Part shown: positions 62,034 through 64,000 of the stretch, in pieces
Layout of the letters: each line of letters begins with the position of its first letter
How positions within the stretch are numbered: position 1 is the stretch's first letter
Assembly (NCBI GenBank): GCA_965229715.1
Contig: CBDDJL010000004.1
Span: 434,001 to 498,000 of the forward strand
Source: JAVJST01 sp965229715
GTDB lineage: Bacteria; Pseudomonadota; Alphaproteobacteria; Rhodospirillales; Casp-alpha2
DNA: 64,000 bases
Direction: 5' to 3'
The notes under the pieces: model-generated
Seen by the model: only the letters and a program-made list of their open reading frames with translations
Told to the model about the DNA's origin: nothing
Databases searched by the model: none
Translations under genes and position numbers: made by a program

Positions 62034-62097
62034 TGCCATTCGGGCGCTGAATTCCGGGAAATAACTGTCCCGAAATCCGCCATGAAATCAATGGCTT

Positions 62098-62895
62098 TCA
62101 GCTCCCGCCTGCGGCATCCCAAAAGGCCTTGTTAATGTCCAGCATGACATCGTCGTGGCGTTGGCGAATACAGTAATCGATACCGAAATAGCTGCTCGAT
62201 GCATGCGAATCGACGCAAGCATCGAACTCGCTTCGAATCGATGCCGTCTGCTCGGCCGGCACCTGCTCGAGCGCCGCTTGCGTTTCGACGAACGACCACA
62301 GGTCATCCTCGGTCCGGTTTGCCCATGCCTGCCATTCCGGCATGGCCCGGACCATGACCGAGAGCGCCTTGGCACGGATTGCCATCGGCCCGTTATCAAC
62401 CATCACATCCCCGAGCCTGCGGGCGTGGGTCACCGTATACTCGATTTCCACCGCCGTGAGCGGATTGAGATCGTCTTCCTCGGGCACAGGGATCAAGCTG
62501 GCCGCGGATTTGACGACGACACGCGCCGTCGTTGCCCCGTATTCGTCGAGTAATTCGCCTGGAATACTGACCCGCACGGATTTGTAACTGCGCTCCGCTT
62601 CGAATGTCAGGTAACCCGCAGCATCGAGCGACAAGGCCGTTCCGTCGGGCATATCGAGCACCAGATCGAATGTCTCTAAACTCGCCGCATAATAGGGGTC
62701 GTGAGGTGTCGGCGCGTCACGGTGCTCCTGCAGGCAATAGGTGCTCAGGCTGGCGTTGCAGACGCCGCCCTCGCACCGCATGGCGGCGCCGTTGCCATTG
62801 GATAGTACGGCAAGGATCTGCGGCGCGGCCGACGCCGGCATTGCGTGGGCCAGCATGGCGAAGGATATCGCGAATACCGGAAAAACAAAGCGCAT
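62098..62895 (-). CDS. Secreted protein of unknown function
   Basis: The 265-residue protein has a signal peptide (MRFVFPVFAISFAMLAHAMPASA), a short cysteine-containing N-terminal segment (CEGGVCNASLSTYC), then beta-rich and helical parts. The C-terminal helical region carries two more cysteines (FDACVD, DYCIRQRH). Disulfides and a periplasmic location are likely. I do not recognise a family; the C-terminal CxxxxxH-like spacing is slightly like DUF1311-type lysozyme inhibitor proteins but not enough to name it. The ATG at 62895 follows GGAGAG. It is alone, upstream of rplU on the same strand. Confidence 0.7.
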   Translation of the reverse strand: MRFVFPVFAISFAMLAHAMPASAAPQILAVLSNGNGAAMRCEGGVCNASLSTYCLQEHRDAPTPHDPYYAASLETFDLVLDMPDGTALSLDAAGYLTFEAERSYKSVRVSIPGELLDEYGATTARVVVKSAASLIPVPEEDDLNPLTAVEIEYTVTHARRLGDVMVDNGPMAIRAKALSVMVRAMPEWQAWANRTEDDLWSFVETQAALEQVPAEQTASIRSEFDACVDSHASSSYFGIDYCIRQRHDDVMLDINKAFWDAAGGS

Positions 62896-63147
62896 GTCGC
62901 ACTCTCCACGACCGCGGACCGGTGAATGACGGCACGTGCCGGTGGCGGCCGATAGTCCGTTAAACGGGGCAAATCCCGGATAGCATACCACGCCAGCGCG
63001 AAACGCCGCAGTCAAAAGCGAAGCGCCGCAAGGGTATCGGTCATTTCATCCGCCGGTTGGGCTGGACATGCCTCTCCGCCCTGAGATAGAAAGCGTTCGG
63101 CCGTGACCACTGGCCATCCTTTCAGGCCATTCCTGAAACTCGATTGC

Positions 63148-63239
<92 letters not shown>

Positions 63240-63419
63240 TTTCATTAAAATCAATCACTTACGCCGCGTCAAATTCGTGAACACATTGTTTGCGATACCG
63301 CTCTATTCCTAGATGGACAGTATGAGGGCAGTGCTCAAACAGCAATCAGAGAAAACTGAAATTATTGTGTCTTAGCAATGGTTTGAAGCGAAACTCGACA
63401 ATTATTGAACGTGTTCGAA

Positions 63420-63444
63420 TACAACGGTTTCCAAGACCGTTGTA
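63420..63444. repeat. Perfect 9-base-arm inverted repeat
   Basis: TACAACGGT-TTCCAAG-ACCGTTGTA is a perfect dyad 183 bases after the tRNA. Its right arm plus the next base (ACCGTTGTAC) repeats 10 bases of the tRNA anticodon arm at 63186-63195. It could be a binding site or a chance echo of the tRNA. Confidence 0.55.
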
Positions 63445-63511
63445 CCCGTTAGAAGTCTGACAACGTAACATTGAGAATGGCGAGCGAACTATCTGATCGA
63501 AGGAGAGGGCG

Positions 63512-64000
63512 TTGAGCAAGTTCGTGTATTCAGTGCTCTACAGAACTGTGGGGTTCGAAAACCGGCCATTTCACCGCGAGGTGGAAGATTGGTCTATAGA
63601 GTTGTTTCATGAAGGTCGAGAATTCCGGTTGATGGATCAGCTATTGATCGCTCGCGACATTCATCAACTCGGTGTGAACCCAAGAACTTACAATCCACCT
63701 GTCAGAACTCTACGTACAGGGGATGAAGTTCCACATTTCCTGATCAGTGTGTTTCTGAATGACCTGAATCCGTTGCTGGCCAAATACGCTAGTGACAGAG
63801 CAGACGAGGTTATCAACATACTGTCTTTGATTTATAACCAAAGTCTTTTCGGGGAACTCATCTTTCGGAATTTTCTTTCCAGTGACAAAAAGAAAGGATT
63901 TGTTGGAGTTGCCCCAGAATACCGTCCAATAAGAATTGACCATGCAAATGCTCCGACTCGAGTGGCGAAGATTCTCGCGAAGACACATGAATCAGAAGAC
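63512..64000 (+). CDS. Unrecognised protein, 5' part, low GC
   Basis: A TTG start preceded by AGGAG at 6-base spacing opens a frame that stays open for all 163 codons to the window edge. The product begins MSKFVYSVLYRTVGFENRPF and continues as an ordinary, well-balanced soluble protein with VPHFLISVFLNDLNPLLAKY and a helical section after it. There is no signal peptide or membrane span. GC content is about 45 percent, well below the rest of the window, and codon use differs. I recognise no family. Its position after a tRNA gene suggests acquisition by transfer. Confidence 0.7.
   Translation, partial: MSKFVYSVLYRTVGFENRPFHREVEDWSIELFHEGREFRLMDQLLIARDIHQLGVNPRTYNPPVRTLRTGDEVPHFLISVFLNDLNPLLAKYASDRADEVINILSLIYNQSLFGELIFRNFLSSDKKKGFVGVAPEYRPIRIDHANAPTRVAKILAKTHESED

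Noticed and set aside
63420..63444. Partial tRNA copy or attachment site
   Set aside because: Only 10 bases match the tRNA and the rest is a simple dyad; too short to call an att site without an integrase.

Overview
The window is a GC-rich (roughly 60 percent) chromosomal segment of an alphaproteobacterium, probably of the Rhodospirillales type. Evidence for this is the petABC cytochrome bc1 operon, the aerobic heme gene hemF, a phasin with palindromic operators, an L25/Ctc protein with a long acidic tail, the co-oriented block from rplU and rpmA down to rppH, and small conserved alphaproteobacterial genes such as a UbiK/BMFP protein, MidA, a degenerate EnvC and a divergent polysaccharide deacetylase. 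Nearly all of it is orderly core genome. Only the two edges look accessory.

Left part (1-10.6 kb): the 3' end of a D12-class adenine methyltransferase, then a leftward catabolic operon of two GcvT-fused flavin dehydrogenases of the dimethylglycine/sarcosine type, a non-pyrrolysine MttB-family methyltransferase and a sulfotransferase-like protein. A divergent LysR regulator and a class III aminotransferase follow. Together they suggest use of methylated amines or betaines, feeding C1 units to tetrahydrofolate.

10.6-23.7 kb: an orphan convergent intergenic region with a promoter-like element; VOC protein-trmL-hemF facing petABC; a class I amidotransferase; mtnP-GNAT-mtnA, coupled by 4-base overlaps; a TauD/TfdA dioxygenase; then ychF-pth-rplY-prs.

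23.8-32 kb: a co-oriented run hldD-lgt-midA-pgeF-M24 protein-(22-residue membrane ORF)-two paralogous lipoproteins. Most of this set concerns the cell envelope.

32-47 kb: ubiK-ybjN-proC-tetR, phasin with two operators, csaA, a nucleoside transporter next to an OmpR/EnvZ-type pair, marR divergent from an ilvE-type aminotransferase, and a molybdopterin cluster (moaE, moaD, moeA, mobB) with pgsA and uvrC. The AT-rich gap after uvrC carries a perfect DnaA box.

47-62 kb: one long leftward block (rplU-rpmA-obgE-proB-proA-nadD-rsfS-rlmH-gpmI-envC-ctpA-deacetylase-rppH-antiporter-SDR-folB). rsfS appears to lack a normal start codon at its expected N-terminus and has a well-placed Shine-Dalgarno in front of ATA. 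62-64 kb: a secreted hypothetical protein, tRNA-Ser(CGA), and then a clear drop in GC with the start of an unrecognised gene that runs off the window, which is a plausible edge of an island.
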